64,000 nt of DNA. Source: JBFXAF01 sp050184585. Its GTDB lineage: Bacteria; Pseudomonadota; Alphaproteobacteria; Rhizobiales; Rhizobiaceae. This document shows, in pieces, positions 17,618-26,625 of this stretch. Position 1 is the stretch's first letter. Each line of letters opens with the position of its first letter. The translations under genes and the position numbers were made by a program. The notes under the pieces were generated by a model. That model saw only the letters and a list, made by a program, of their open reading frames with translations, was not told the DNA's origin and searched no databases. The stretch lies in the NCBI GenBank assembly GCA_050184585.1, contig JBFXAF010000002.1, forward strand, positions 62,001 to 126,000, given 5' to 3'.

Positions 17618-17846
17618 TCCCCGCATCTGTGGTCCAACCGGCGAGCCCCACTGGCTGGAAGGCGGAAAACCCCGGTTCCTGGACTGTTTGGGCTTGCTGT
17701 GATCGCGACTCTGCGGGGCAATACGACGCGCCTCATTTTCGGGCACCACGGGCCCCGCTGGTGGGCAGCCGTCACCCGGACAGGTCTGCGACGTTGATAC
17801 GCCGAGGCGTGCCCCACACGCACTCTGGGACCTTGCCTTGACCGCC

Positions 17847-18743
17847 TCAGTAAGACCAGCTTCGTGCCTTGGCGAGCACGAAGTCGCGGAACGCATGCAA
17901 CTTGGCCTGGTTCTTCATCGCCTCGGGATAGGCGAAATAGGTATCGAAGGACGGCACTTCGGTCTCCGGCAGGAGCTGCAGCAGACCAGCTTCCTTCTCG
18001 ATCAGGTAGTCGGGCAGCATGGCGATGCCGGCGCCGCGCTGCACGGCGCGCTTGATGGAAAGGATGTCGTTGATCTGGAGTGTCGCGATCCGCTTGCCGC
18101 CTTCGAAGTCGCCGACCGTCTCCAGCCAGTTGAGTTCCGAAAGATGCGGCGGCACCGGTTCGCCGAACGTCACGATCCGATGGTTCTTGAGTTCGGCCAT
18201 CGAAGCCGGGCGGCCGTGCTTGTTCACGTAGGTCGGCGAGGCATAGAGGTGGAAGTGCACCGTGAAAAGCCGCCGCTGGATCAGATCCGGCTGTTGTGGC
18301 TGCCTAAGGCGGATGGCGCAGTCGGCCTGCCGCATCGTGAGGTCAAGCTCCTCGTTGGCAAGGATGAGCTGGACCTGGATGTCGGGATAGAGATCGAGGA
18401 ACTCGGGTATCCGCTCGGTCAGCCAGCCGGCGCCAAGCCCGACGGTCGTGGTCACCCGAAGCAGTCCCGACGGCTGGTCCTTCTGTTCGGTCAGGCGCGC
18501 CTTGATGTGCTCAAGCTTCATCAGCACGTCGTGCGCCGTGCGATAGAGCATCTCGCCCTGCTCGGTCAGCACCAGCCCCCGCGCGTGGCGATGGAACAGG
18601 GGCACGCCGACATCGTGCTCGAGCGCGCTCACCTGCCGCGAGATCGCCGACTGCGACAGCCTCAGCGTCTCGGCGGCGTGCGTGAACGACCCGGCCTCCG
18701 CCGCGGCGTGAAAGACACGCAGCTTGTCCCAGTCGAGCGCCAT
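17847..18743 (-). CDS. lsrB: LysR-type regulator LsrB/VtlR
   Basis: 298 residues: an N-terminal winged HTH (about 1-60, with SFTHAAETLRLSQSAISRQVSALE) and a C-terminal substrate-binding-like effector domain. It is identified by strong LysR features plus synteny: trxB and an lrp-type gene on one side and an AbcR-like sRNA on the other, as in Sinorhizobium, Agrobacterium and Brucella. There LsrB/VtlR controls AbcR RNA, cell envelope and redox functions. Only one cysteine (Cys142) was seen. The ATG at 18743 follows GAGGGGAACC. Its downstream sRNA runs in the same direction, with its own promoter about 260 bases after this stop. Confidence 0.88.
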   Translation of the reverse strand: MALDWDKLRVFHAAAEAGSFTHAAETLRLSQSAISRQVSALEHDVGVPLFHRHARGLVLTEQGEMLYRTAHDVLMKLEHIKARLTEQKDQPSGLLRVTTTVGLGAGWLTERIPEFLDLYPDIQVQLILANEELDLTMRQADCAIRLRQPQQPDLIQRRLFTVHFHLYASPTYVNKHGRPASMAELKNHRIVTFGEPVPPHLSELNWLETVGDFEGGKRIATLQINDILSIKRAVQRGAGIAMLPDYLIEKEAGLLQLLPETEVPSFDTYFAYPEAMKNQAKLHAFRDFVLAKARSWSY

Positions 18744-18807
18744 CGGTTCCCCTCGTATTATTGGCGCGTCTCTATCGCAGGTTGCCGCGACGCGGAACCC
18801 GTACCGT

Positions 18808-19782
18808 CTACTCCGCCGCCTCCCGAAGACCTTCCAGGCCCGCGAGATACTTTTCCGCTTCGAGCGCGGCCATGCAGCCGAGGCCGGCCGCCGTGACCGC
18901 CTGCCGGTAGATGTCGTCGGTCACGTCGCCTGCTGCGAACACGCCGGGCACGTCGGTGCGCGTCGAGTTCGGCTCTGTCCACAGATAGCCGTTCGGCTTC
19001 TGCCTCAGCTTGCCGGCGAAGAGTTCGACCGCCGGTGCATGGCCGATCGCCACGAAGACGCCGTCGATCGGCATTTCGGAAAGCTGGCCGCTGCGCGCAT
19101 CCCGCAACCTGATCCCGGTCGCGGTCGGCGGCAACGGCAGCTTGCCGGGTACGCCGGTGATCTCGTCGACGACTTTGTCCCAGATCACCGTGACGTTTTT
19201 CTTGGCGAACAGCCTTTGCTGGAGAATGCGCTCTGCGCGGAATTCGTCGCGGCGATGGATGACGGTGACATGCTTCGCGAGGTTCGACAGGTAGAGCGCT
19301 TCCTCGACCGCGGTATTGCCGCCGCCGATCACCACGACATCCTTGCCACGGTAGAAGAAGCCGTCGCACGTTGCGCAGGCCGAAACGCCAAAACCCTTGT
19401 AGGTCTCCTCGCCGGTGACGCCGAGCCACTTCGCCTGCGCGCCTGTGGCCACGATCAGCGCATCCGCCGTGTAGGTCGTGCCGGAATCGCCGACGGCGCG
19501 GAAGGGCCGCGCCTTCAGGTCTACCGAAACGATGATGTCGCTGACGATCTCGGTCCCGACATGCTCGGCCTGCTTGAGCATCTGCTCCATCAGCCAGGGG
19601 CCCTGGATAGGCTCGGCGAAGCCCGGATAGTTCTCGACGTCGGTCGTGATCATCAACTGACCGCCCTGCTGTATTCCGGCGACCAGCAGCGGCTTCAGCA
19701 TGGCGCGCGCCGCATAGATGGCGGCCGTGTATCCGGCAGGGCCGGACCCGATGATCAGAACCGGAGCATGTCTCGTCGCCAT
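18808..19782 (-). CDS. trxB: Thioredoxin reductase
   Basis: 324 residues from the ATG at 19782; the frame is open further upstream but that part is Arg-rich and non-coding. Uses NADPH to reduce thioredoxin through FAD and a redox-active disulfide. The FAD dinucleotide-binding motif IIGSGPAGYTAA is at the N-terminus, the active-site CATC (SACATCDGFFY) mid-protein, and a second Rossmann motif (VVIGGGNTAVEEAL) for NADPH follows. The terminal FAD segment (TDVPGVFAAGDV) is present. It sits upstream of lsrB with 64 bases between and is divergent from the lrp-type gene. Confidence 0.95.
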   Translation of the reverse strand: MATRHAPVLIIGSGPAGYTAAIYAARAMLKPLLVAGIQQGGQLMITTDVENYPGFAEPIQGPWLMEQMLKQAEHVGTEIVSDIIVSVDLKARPFRAVGDSGTTYTADALIVATGAQAKWLGVTGEETYKGFGVSACATCDGFFYRGKDVVVIGGGNTAVEEALYLSNLAKHVTVIHRRDEFRAERILQQRLFAKKNVTVIWDKVVDEITGVPGKLPLPPTATGIRLRDARSGQLSEMPIDGVFVAIGHAPAVELFAGKLRQKPNGYLWTEPNSTRTDVPGVFAAGDVTDDIYRQAVTAAGLGCMAALEAEKYLAGLEGLREAAE

Positions 19783-19982
19783 GGCGCGACCTTTCCGCCC
19801 GATCAGGGCAAAACCATCAACTGCCGCGCGACAAGGTCCCGCAACATTCCCTGATCTAAGGATCGAACGCACCCTTCCGCAAGGCCGCAGTCGCGTTTCG
19901 CACAGGCCGGCCGGCCGCGATCCCGCTTCCCCCGCCACGCTTCCCCTGCTACTGCGGGCGCGCACGACCAGCGGACCATCCA

Positions 19983-20465
19983 ATGCCCCTCAAGGCCGAT
20001 CTCGACGCCATCGACTGGAAGATCCTGCGCGAGTTGCAGGACAACGGGCGGATCACCAACATCGAACTGTCCCGCCGCGTGGGCATCTCCGCGCCGCCAT
20101 GCCTCAGACGGGTCAAGCGCCTGGAAACCAGCGGTGTGATCCGGGGCTATCGTGCGTCGCTCGACGGTCCGATGCTCGGCATGGAGGTCGTCGCCTTCTG
20201 CCAGATCGGCCTCAACCACCAGTCCGATGCGGAGCTGCGCGCTTTCGCCGAACTCACACGCGGTTGGCCGATCGTGCGAAAGGCATGGATGGTGTCCGGA
20301 GACTCCGACTTCCTGCTGCACTGCGTGGCGACAGACCTTTCCTCCTTCCAGACCTTCGTCATCGAGACCCTCACCTCGACGCCCAATGTCGACACGGTGC
20401 GCACTGCGCTCACGATACGCCAAGTCAAGGACGAGGGATTGGTGCTGGTCGGCGAGACCCAATGA
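19983..20465 (+). CDS. Lrp/AsnC-family transcriptional regulator
   Basis: 160 residues. The N-terminal HTH (about 8-60; LDAIDWKILRELQDNGRITN then ELSRRVGISAPPCLRRVKRLE) precedes a RAM/AsnC ligand domain (about 70-150). It likely acts as an octamer-type amino-acid-responsive regulator; the ligand is unknown. It is divergent from trxB across 200 bases, which probably holds both promoters. Its stop overlaps the start of the heptosyltransferase gene by four bases (ATGA), so an amino-acid regulator is translationally coupled to LPS-core genes. Confidence 0.9.
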   Translation: MPLKADLDAIDWKILRELQDNGRITNIELSRRVGISAPPCLRRVKRLETSGVIRGYRASLDGPMLGMEVVAFCQIGLNHQSDAELRAFAELTRGWPIVRKAWMVSGDSDFLLHCVATDLSSFQTFVIETLTSTPNVDTVRTALTIRQVKDEGLVLVGETQ

Positions 20466-21472
20466 GCGCGGACGGCGCGATCCTGGTGGTCGGGCCCCGG
20501 TGGATCGGCGACATGGTGATGGCGCAGACCTTGTTCGCCGCCCTGAAGGATCGGCAACCGCGTGCGCCGATCGACGTGATCGCGCCGAAATGGGCAGGAC
20601 CGCTGCTTGCCCGCATGCCTGAAGTCCGCGACTGGATCGATGCGCCCTTCGTCGCCGACAGGCTCGAGTTCGGCCTGCGACGGCGCATCGGCCGCGCACT
20701 GCGCGGCCGCTACGCGAGCGCCTATGTGTTGCCGGGAAGCTGGAAGTCGGCGCTGGTGCCCTTTTTCGCGCGTATCCCCCGCCGCGTAGGCTACCTGCGC
20801 GAGTTCCGCTACGGGCTGCTCACCGAGCCGAAGCCGCTGCCGACGGACATCAGGCGGCGGACGGCGGAGGCGTTTCACGCGCTCGCCGGGGAGGCATCGT
20901 TTCGAAATCCGCGCCTCGTCCCGGACAGATCCAACCGCGACGCGCTGCTCGCCCGCCACGGCCTGGCGGGCCCAGCGGGGTTTGCCGCGATGATGCCGGG
21001 CGCCGAGTTCGGACCGGCGAAACGTTGGCCCGAACGGTTCTATGCTGAGCTTGCCGGCGCCTTGATGCGGCGCGGGTTCGGGATCGTCCTCCTGGGCTCC
21101 GCCAAGGATGCCGCCGTGACCGGCGAAGTCGCACGCATCGCGCCGGGCGCGATCGACCTTGCGGGCAAGACGCGGCTGGAGGACGCCATCGACATCCTGT
21201 CGGCGGCGCGGCTCGCCGTCACCAATGACAGCGGCCTGATGCATGTCGCGGCGGCTGTCGGCGTCCCCGTGGTCGGAATCTACGGTTCCACCTCTCCCGA
21301 CAACACGCCGCCGCTCACCGAGCACCGCGAACTGCTCACGCTTCGGCTGTCGTGCTCCCCGTGTCATGCCCGCGAGTGCCCGCTCGGGCATATGAACTGC
21401 CTCAACCAGCTCGCGCCGTCGACCGTCCACGATGCGGTGGACCGGCTCCTCGCCGCCACGCAGGCGTCATGA
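20462..21472 (+). CDS. waaF: ADP-heptose:LPS heptosyltransferase II
   Basis: 336 residues, GT9 family. Adds the second L-glycero-D-manno-heptose to the LPS inner core on the inner leaflet. Motifs: N-terminal VVGPRWIGDMVMAQTLF, the PGAEFGPAKRWP segment near residue 178, the ADP-heptose binding region VTNDSGLMHVAAAVGVPVVG, and a Cys-rich C-terminal SCSPCHARECPLGHMNCL. The ATG at 20462 lies in the ATGA overlap with the lrp-type stop. The next heptosyltransferase starts in another ATGA overlap, so the three genes form one coupled operon. Confidence 0.92.
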   Translation: MSADGAILVVGPRWIGDMVMAQTLFAALKDRQPRAPIDVIAPKWAGPLLARMPEVRDWIDAPFVADRLEFGLRRRIGRALRGRYASAYVLPGSWKSALVPFFARIPRRVGYLREFRYGLLTEPKPLPTDIRRRTAEAFHALAGEASFRNPRLVPDRSNRDALLARHGLAGPAGFAAMMPGAEFGPAKRWPERFYAELAGALMRRGFGIVLLGSAKDAAVTGEVARIAPGAIDLAGKTRLEDAIDILSAARLAVTNDSGLMHVAAAVGVPVVGIYGSTSPDNTPPLTEHRELLTLRLSCSPCHARECPLGHMNCLNQLAPSTVHDAVDRLLAATQAS

Positions 21473-22482
21473 GACTGCTCGTCGTCAAGACCTCGTCGAT
21501 GGGCGACGTCATCCATACCCTTCCAGCCGTCACCGACGCGCTGGCCGCGCTGCCCGGGCTCGAGGTGGGCTGGGCGGTTGAGAAACCATTCGCGCCGTTG
21601 GTGCGTCTCCACCCCGGCATACGCCGCGTGCATGAGGTGGAGTTGCGGCGCTGGCGGGGGCGAGCGCTGTTCGCGTCGGAGGCCCGGAAGGCCCGCTCCA
21701 TCTGGAAATCGGAGCTGAAGTCGGCGGGTTACGACCGGGTCATCGACGCGCAGGGTCTCATGAAGAGCGCCTTTCTGGCTCGCATGGCCGGAGCACCGAT
21801 CGACGGCCTGTCCTTTTCCTCGATCAGGGAATGGCCCGCCGCTCTGGCCTATCACCGACGCCATGCCGTCCGGCGCGACCTGCATGCGGTCACGAGAGTG
21901 CGAACGCTGTTCGGCGCGGCCCTCGGCTATTCGCCTGGTCTCGACGTCGTCAATTTCGGCATCGCGGGTGCGCCGTCCTCCGGGGCCGACACCGCCTTTC
22001 TGCTGCATGGCACGAGTTGGCGGACCAAGGAATGGCCACTCGCCAACTGGATCGCCATTGCCCGCGCCCTCGCCGAGCGCGGCATGAAGCCTGTCGCGAC
22101 CTGGAGCGACGGACGAGAGCTGGCGACCGTCGAGGCGATCGCCGCAGCCACGCCCTTGGAGATCGTTCCCAGGACCGGCCTGGGCGAGATCGCCGACCAA
22201 ATCTGCAAGGCGGGGCTCGCGATCGGCGTCGACACCGGCCTTACCCATCTCGCGGCGGCGTTGGGAGTGCCGACGGTAGCCCTCTATGTAGCCAGCCGGC
22301 CCGGATTGACCGGTCCCGTCGGCGCGCGCACGACGGCGCTGGTCGCGGACGGCCTGCCGGAAACCGGTTTCGCCTCGCGTACCGGCGCGTCAGCCGACGC
22401 GGCATCGATCACGCCCGCAATGGTGCTGGATGCGGCGGCGACCCTCCTCGGACGCGAAGGCTCCGCTACCAGCGGAGCTTGA
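21469..22482 (+). CDS. waaC: Lipopolysaccharide heptosyltransferase I
   Basis: 337 residues, GT9 family. Transfers the first heptose to Kdo of lipid A-Kdo2. Motifs: N-terminal KTSSMGDVIHTLPAV (typical of WaaC), LLHGTSWRTKEWP mid-protein, and the nucleotide-sugar segment GVDTGLTHLAAALGVPTVALY. The ATG at 21469 overlaps the waaF stop. The last 17 bases overlap the 3' end of the convergent greA gene, an unusual antisense overlap of two coding ends. Confidence 0.92.
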   Translation: MRLLVVKTSSMGDVIHTLPAVTDALAALPGLEVGWAVEKPFAPLVRLHPGIRRVHEVELRRWRGRALFASEARKARSIWKSELKSAGYDRVIDAQGLMKSAFLARMAGAPIDGLSFSSIREWPAALAYHRRHAVRRDLHAVTRVRTLFGAALGYSPGLDVVNFGIAGAPSSGADTAFLLHGTSWRTKEWPLANWIAIARALAERGMKPVATWSDGRELATVEAIAAATPLEIVPRTGLGEIADQICKAGLAIGVDTGLTHLAAALGVPTVALYVASRPGLTGPVGARTTALVADGLPETGFASRTGASADAASITPAMVLDAAATLLGREGSATSGA

Positions 22483-22936
22483 CGATCTCGTATCCGCGCG
22501 CGCCACCGGGTGCGTTGACCTCGATCGCCTCGCCGACACCCTTGCCGATCAGCGCGCGCGCGATCGGCGACGAGATGGAGATACGGCCAGACTTCACGTC
22601 GGCCTCCTGGTCGCCAACGATCTGGTAGGTCTTCTGCTCCTCGGTATCCTCGTCGACGAGCACCACGGTGGCGCCGAACTTGATACGGTCGCCCGACAGT
22701 TTCGACACGTCGATCACCTCGGCGCGCGCGATCATGTCCTCCAGTTCCGCGACGCGGCCTTCATTGAGGCTCTGGGCCTCCTTGGCGGCATGGTACTCGG
22801 CATTCTCGGAAAGGTCGCCATGCGAGCGCGCCTCCGAGATCGCCTCGATGATCCGCGGGCGTTCCTCCTGCTGGCGCCAGCGCAGCTCTTCCTTCAGCGT
22901 CTCGAACCCTCGAGCCGTCATCGGCACCTTGTTCAT
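22466..22936 (-). CDS. greA: Transcription elongation factor GreA
   Basis: 156 residues from the ATG at 22936, which has AAGGA nine bases upstream. Rescues backtracked RNA polymerase by stimulating transcript cleavage. The N-terminal coiled-coil (about 1-75; with EAISEARSHGDLSENAEYHAAKE containing the conserved acidic tip) and the C-terminal FKBP-like domain (PIARALIGKGVGEAIEV then PGGARGYEI) are complete. It is convergent with waaC, with a 17-base overlap of coding ends and no room for a separate terminator between them. Confidence 0.96.
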   Translation of the reverse strand: MNKVPMTARGFETLKEELRWRQQEERPRIIEAISEARSHGDLSENAEYHAAKEAQSLNEGRVAELEDMIARAEVIDVSKLSGDRIKFGATVVLVDEDTEEQKTYQIVGDQEADVKSGRISISSPIARALIGKGVGEAIEVNAPGGARGYEIVKLRW

Positions 22937-23085
22937 GTCGTCACGTCCTTTCCGGTCTGGCTTCCTCTCGCACCGGCCGGCACAGGGCCCGCGAGGTACA
23001 AAAAGAAAACGGTCCGGCAGCGTTGGCCAACGGAACCGCTTCATCCATTCGACTTAATATAGCGACCGTCCGGCCGATTTTCACG

Positions 23086-23604
23086 TCAAAAATGCGCGGA
23101 AGTCACAGCTGCAGGCGTTTCCGCTACGGCCTGCAGGCATTCCGGTGCGATCCGCTCCGAGATCGCCGCACTCGCCGCGTCCGGGTCGGCGAGATCGGCG
23201 ATGGCCAACGTCGTGCCGTCGGCCAGCGCCACCGATAGCGTGCCGCCGGAGATAAGCCGCCCGAATGGGGCGCGCTTGACGGCCACCCCGACAATCTCCG
23301 CATATGACGCCTCCACGGCCCCCGCTCGCGGGAAGCCGGGCTGAAGGACGAGCGCATGCGGTAGAACGCTCAGCCGGATCGTCACGGCCCGCAGCACCGC
23401 ATGGGCGATCAGGAATGGCACGCCGACCGACAGGACGACGAGACAAAGCCGGCCGATCGGCCCTTCCGCCCGCTCCCCCATCGCCATCCAGACGAACAGC
23501 AACAGATAACCCGCGCCGATGACCGCCGACGGCAAAAGCAGCGCCGGCAGCGATGGTCCGAAGACCTGCCTGACACCGTCCGGATTATCGTTGTCGCCCC
23601 GCAT
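23086..23604 (-). CDS. Membrane protein with PH-like domain, hypothetical
   Basis: 172 residues. Two adjacent membrane segments (about 22-42 and 50-72) are followed by a beta-rich soluble domain with RLSVLPHALVLQPG and GGTLSVALADG, similar in layout to bacterial PH-domain membrane proteins (weak match by eye). Divergent from the sugar dehydrogenase at 23701 and followed leftward by greA on the same strand after 149 bases. Function unknown. Confidence 0.68.
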   Translation of the reverse strand: MRGDNDNPDGVRQVFGPSLPALLLPSAVIGAGYLLLFVWMAMGERAEGPIGRLCLVVLSVGVPFLIAHAVLRAVTIRLSVLPHALVLQPGFPRAGAVEASYAEIVGVAVKRAPFGRLISGGTLSVALADGTTLAIADLADPDAASAAISERIAPECLQAVAETPAAVTSAHF

Positions 23605-23700
23605 CGCGGCGAATCGCCCTCACCCGCTTGTGAACAGGATAGGAGCGGTTGAGCGGTCTGTCACGCTTGCCCGGCGGGCATGGCGGCCCATATCCCATCC

Positions 23701-24852
23701 ATGACAAAGCGCAGCGCACTGACCATCCTCGCCGGCGGGGCCGCCCTCGCCGCCCTTTCGCAAGGATCGATCGCCCAGGACCGGACGATCGACAGCGACC
23801 TCGTTCAGATCAGGGCCACCGTGGCCGCCGAAGGACTGGAGAACCCATGGGGTCTCGATTTCCTGCCCGACGGCTCGGCGATCGTTACCGAGCGGCCGGG
23901 CCGCATCCGCATCCTCTCGGCCGACGGCAAGGTGTCGGATCCGATCGACGGGGTTCCCGAAGTGGCCGCGCGCGGCCAGGGTGGCCTCCTCGACATCGTC
24001 GCGGCTCCGGACTTCGCGGAATCGCGGCTGTTGTTCTTCAGCTTCTCCGAACCGGGCAATGGCGGTGCCGGCACCGCTGTCGCCAGCGCCCGCCTTGGCG
24101 AAGGCGGGAACCCTCGTCTGGAGGACACGAAAGTCATCTTCCGCATGGCCCGCAAGACCGGCACCAGCCACCATTACGGTTCTCGCCTCGTGTTCGCGCC
24201 GGACGGTACGCTATTCGTTACGACCGGCGATCGCGGCCAGGGCGACCGCGCGCAGGACATGCGTGACCACGCCGGAGCCGTGGTGCGCATCAACCCCGAC
24301 GGGAGCGTTCCCGCCGACAATCCCTGGCCGCAGGGCGGATCACATCGTCCGGAGCTCTGGTCCAAGGGACATCGCAACGTTCAGGGCGCCGATTTCGACA
24401 CGGTCACGGACGGCCTCGTCACCGTCGAGCACGGAGCGCGTGGCGGCGACGAACTGAACCGCCCGGAGGCGGGGAAGAACTATGGCTGGCCGGTGATCTC
24501 CTACGGCGTCAACTACTCCGGCTCCTCGATCGGCGTCGGCACCGAAGCAGACGGCTACGAGCAGCCGCTGTTCTACTGGGACCCCTCGATCGCACCGTCG
24601 GGGCTCGCCGTCTATGACGGCGACATGTTTCCGGAATGGAGGGGCGACCTGCTGGTCGGCGCGCTGAAGTTCGAACTCCTCTCCCGCCTCGATCGCGACG
24701 CGGAGGGCAAAATCCTGGGTGAGGAGCGGATCGCTGAGGGCGAGTTCGGCCGCATCCGCGACGTCAACGTCGCACCCGACGGCTCGATCTGGCTGCTCAC
24801 GGACGAGAGTGACGGCAGGATCGTGCGCCTGTCGCGGGCCGAGCAAGGCTAG
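23701..24852 (+). CDS. PQQ-dependent aldose sugar dehydrogenase (YliI/soluble GDH family)
   Basis: About 383 residues from the ATG at 23701, where a signal peptide begins (MTKRSALTILAGGAALAAL, ending near IAQ); an in-frame start at 23680 is possible. A six-bladed beta-propeller that oxidises aldose sugars in the periplasm with PQQ. Family patterns: NPWGLDFLPDGSAIVTERPG, SHHYGSRLVFAPDGTLFVTTGDRG, WSKGHRNVQG, EHGARGGDELN and KNYGWPVISYG. No PQQ synthesis genes are in this window, so the cofactor must be made elsewhere or imported. Confidence 0.9.
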   Translation: MTKRSALTILAGGAALAALSQGSIAQDRTIDSDLVQIRATVAAEGLENPWGLDFLPDGSAIVTERPGRIRILSADGKVSDPIDGVPEVAARGQGGLLDIVAAPDFAESRLLFFSFSEPGNGGAGTAVASARLGEGGNPRLEDTKVIFRMARKTGTSHHYGSRLVFAPDGTLFVTTGDRGQGDRAQDMRDHAGAVVRINPDGSVPADNPWPQGGSHRPELWSKGHRNVQGADFDTVTDGLVTVEHGARGGDELNRPEAGKNYGWPVISYGVNYSGSSIGVGTEADGYEQPLFYWDPSIAPSGLAVYDGDMFPEWRGDLLVGALKFELLSRLDRDAEGKILGEERIAEGEFGRIRDVNVAPDGSIWLLTDESDGRIVRLSRAEQG

Positions 24853-24887
24853 GCGCCAATCGGAGGCCCAAGGCAGCCGATTGGCGC
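24853..24887. terminator. Bidirectional hairpin between convergent genes
   Basis: Perfect 11-bp stem GCGCCAATCGG (24853-24863) and CCGATTGGCGC (24877-24887) in the 53-base gap between convergent genes. There is no T-run, so the fold is certain by inspection but termination is inferred from position. Confidence 0.62.
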
Positions 24888-24905
24888 AACGCCCGACCCA
24901 GCGGG

Positions 24906-25439
24906 TCAGCTTTTCAGGTAGGCGTCGATCCGCTCGGAAAGCAGAACGTACTCGTCGCAACCAGTGCCGCAGCGCTTCTCGATCTCCGAAAGCTGCTTCC
25001 GCGCGCCGTCGACATCGCCGAGTTGGAGATGTGCTTCGCCCATGTACTCCCGGACCAGCGTGTAGTCAGGATCGATGCGCAACGCCTCTTCGTAGTACCC
25101 GAGGCCGACGAGCACGCGCCCCTGCATCCGGTGCGAATATCCCAAATAGTTCAGGATGCGTGGATCGGACTTGTCGGCCGCGAAGCTCAGTACGGTGATC
25201 GCCTCGCCGTAGCGGCCATGCATGGCAAGATCGCGTCCGGCCTCGTAGATGCTGTCGTCGTCGAGTTTGCCCTGACCGGGCACCACGCATTTCTGCTTGT
25301 CGTTGTCCCAAACCTCGCCCTGCTTGCACTGCGAGGTCGTGTCGTTGCCTCCACCTCCCCCGGCAGCGCCAGCCGGCTGGACGAGAAGCGGGATCGCCGT
25401 CATCAGGGAGAGCACGGCCGCGATCAGTCTGTTCTGCAT
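24906..25439 (-). CDS. Secreted tetratricopeptide-repeat protein
   Basis: 177 residues from the ATG at 25439. A signal peptide ends near AGAAGG (about residue 26), followed by a Gly/Asn linker and a Cys-flanked segment (CKQGEVWDNDKQKC) common in Hyphomicrobiales TPR proteins. About three TPR units follow (residues about 65-165: DPRILNYLGYSHRMQGRVLVGLG, YYEEALRIDPDY and onward), then CGTGCDEY near the end. Likely a periplasmic protein-interaction factor; the partner is unknown. Confidence 0.82.
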   Translation of the reverse strand: MQNRLIAAVLSLMTAIPLLVQPAGAAGGGGGNDTTSQCKQGEVWDNDKQKCVVPGQGKLDDDSIYEAGRDLAMHGRYGEAITVLSFAADKSDPRILNYLGYSHRMQGRVLVGLGYYEEALRIDPDYTLVREYMGEAHLQLGDVDGARKQLSEIEKRCGTGCDEYVLLSERIDAYLKS

Positions 25440-25530
25440 CGAATAACCTCCACGCAGCGGGTGACGCCGCCCCAAAGTAACGGATAGGATCGTCGCGCCA
25501 TTCCGGTCACGGCTGATCACGTTCCCGTGA

Positions 25531-26565
25531 TCACTGGACAGGCCACAGCGCAGGCCATTTTTCGGGTCCGCCGGCCCCATCGCCGTCGCAATCGCCCTTA
25601 GCGCGTGACTCGAGCAGCACGAAGACCGGCAAGGCAGGCCCGGCGGTCAGTTCCCATTTGTCCCATGACCCGCAATCGCCAATGCCACGTCCCTTGAAGA
25701 ACGCTGTCAGGACGCGTTTGGGATGGTCCCAATCGATGTTCCATGCCTCGAAGGTGGTGGTCGGCCCCTTCTCGGACATTGCCGGGAGCGGCAGAGCCGA
25801 ATAGTCGGCGTCCGAGCCCGCATAGAAGACGTAGGGTTGGTTGTAGGCGCCGCCATCGGCGCATGGCAGTCCGACCAGCGAATAGCCATCGCCGACTTCG
25901 GCCTCGAAGCCGCCCGTATATCGGAATCGGCTTTCCTCGAAGAAGCTGCACTCGCCATCCGGATCCTCGAAGCGGGCGCGGATCGCCGCCGGGATGTCCG
26001 CTATCTCCGTGATATCGCGGATCATCACGGGCTCTGACGCCTTGTCACCCTTGACCTGCAGGGCGTCCGGCGTTTCCAGCCGGCCCTGGATCTCGTCGAC
26101 GAAGATCAGCCCCGCGACCATGCCGGATAGCGCATACGTCCAGCGGCCGCTGTTTTCGCCGGTCAGGGACAGTTCCGCGGTCGCCCCCGCCCTGAAGGCA
26201 TCCAGCAACGTCAGCGTTTCAGTGCCGCCGGCCAGCCTGTAACGATAAAAGTCGGGATCATAGGCGAGCGCCGGCAAGAGCGTCGAGTAGACCGGTTTGC
26301 CGTCCACCGAGAGAATGACTGTCGCGTTGCCCAGTTCGCCCGACGCGGACAGAACCAGATCGAGCGGCGTACCCGGCCCGGCCCTTCGCTCGAAGGTGAT
26401 CGACCGGATCGAGGCGTCCTGCTCCTTCGCCGCGACTTCCACCCCGCACGTCAGGCCCATCGTGCAGGATACCGTGACTTCACGGAACTGCTTGTATGCC
26501 CCGGCCCAGGCCTGAGCGGAGAGGGCGAGAGCAGAGATCGTTGCGAGGAGGAGCAGGCGCGTCAT
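25531..26565 (-). CDS. DUF1176 domain-containing secreted protein
   Basis: 344 residues with a signal peptide (MTRLLLLATISALALSAQAWA) and a single DUF1176 domain across the rest. Visible family features: YKQFREVTVSC near the mature N-terminus, ECSFFEESRFRYTGGFE mid-protein, CADGGAYNQPYVFY, and the C-terminal RGIGDCGSWDKWEL with LESRAKGDCDG. Six or more cysteines suggest disulfides in the periplasm. Function of the family is not established. The next gene upstream on this strand (26626) starts 411 bases away, so cotranscription is uncertain. Confidence 0.86.
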   Translation of the reverse strand: MTRLLLLATISALALSAQAWAGAYKQFREVTVSCTMGLTCGVEVAAKEQDASIRSITFERRAGPGTPLDLVLSASGELGNATVILSVDGKPVYSTLLPALAYDPDFYRYRLAGGTETLTLLDAFRAGATAELSLTGENSGRWTYALSGMVAGLIFVDEIQGRLETPDALQVKGDKASEPVMIRDITEIADIPAAIRARFEDPDGECSFFEESRFRYTGGFEAEVGDGYSLVGLPCADGGAYNQPYVFYAGSDADYSALPLPAMSEKGPTTTFEAWNIDWDHPKRVLTAFFKGRGIGDCGSWDKWELTAGPALPVFVLLESRAKGDCDGDGAGGPEKWPALWPVQ

Positions 26566-26625
26566 CTGAACCCGGCCGGATTGGTCGAAGCCGAAGCTAA
26601 GGTCTGAGAGCAGCCAATGCCAGCC

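Noticed and set aside
17430..17651. 73-codon minus-strand open frame over the sRNA region
   Set aside because: It runs through the terminator and the hairpin, has no ribosome site, and the RNA features explain the sequence better.
17640..17846. A second AbcR copy between the sRNA promoter and lsrB
   Set aside because: No second CTCCCA loop, terminator or promoter pair was found; only one copy is supported.
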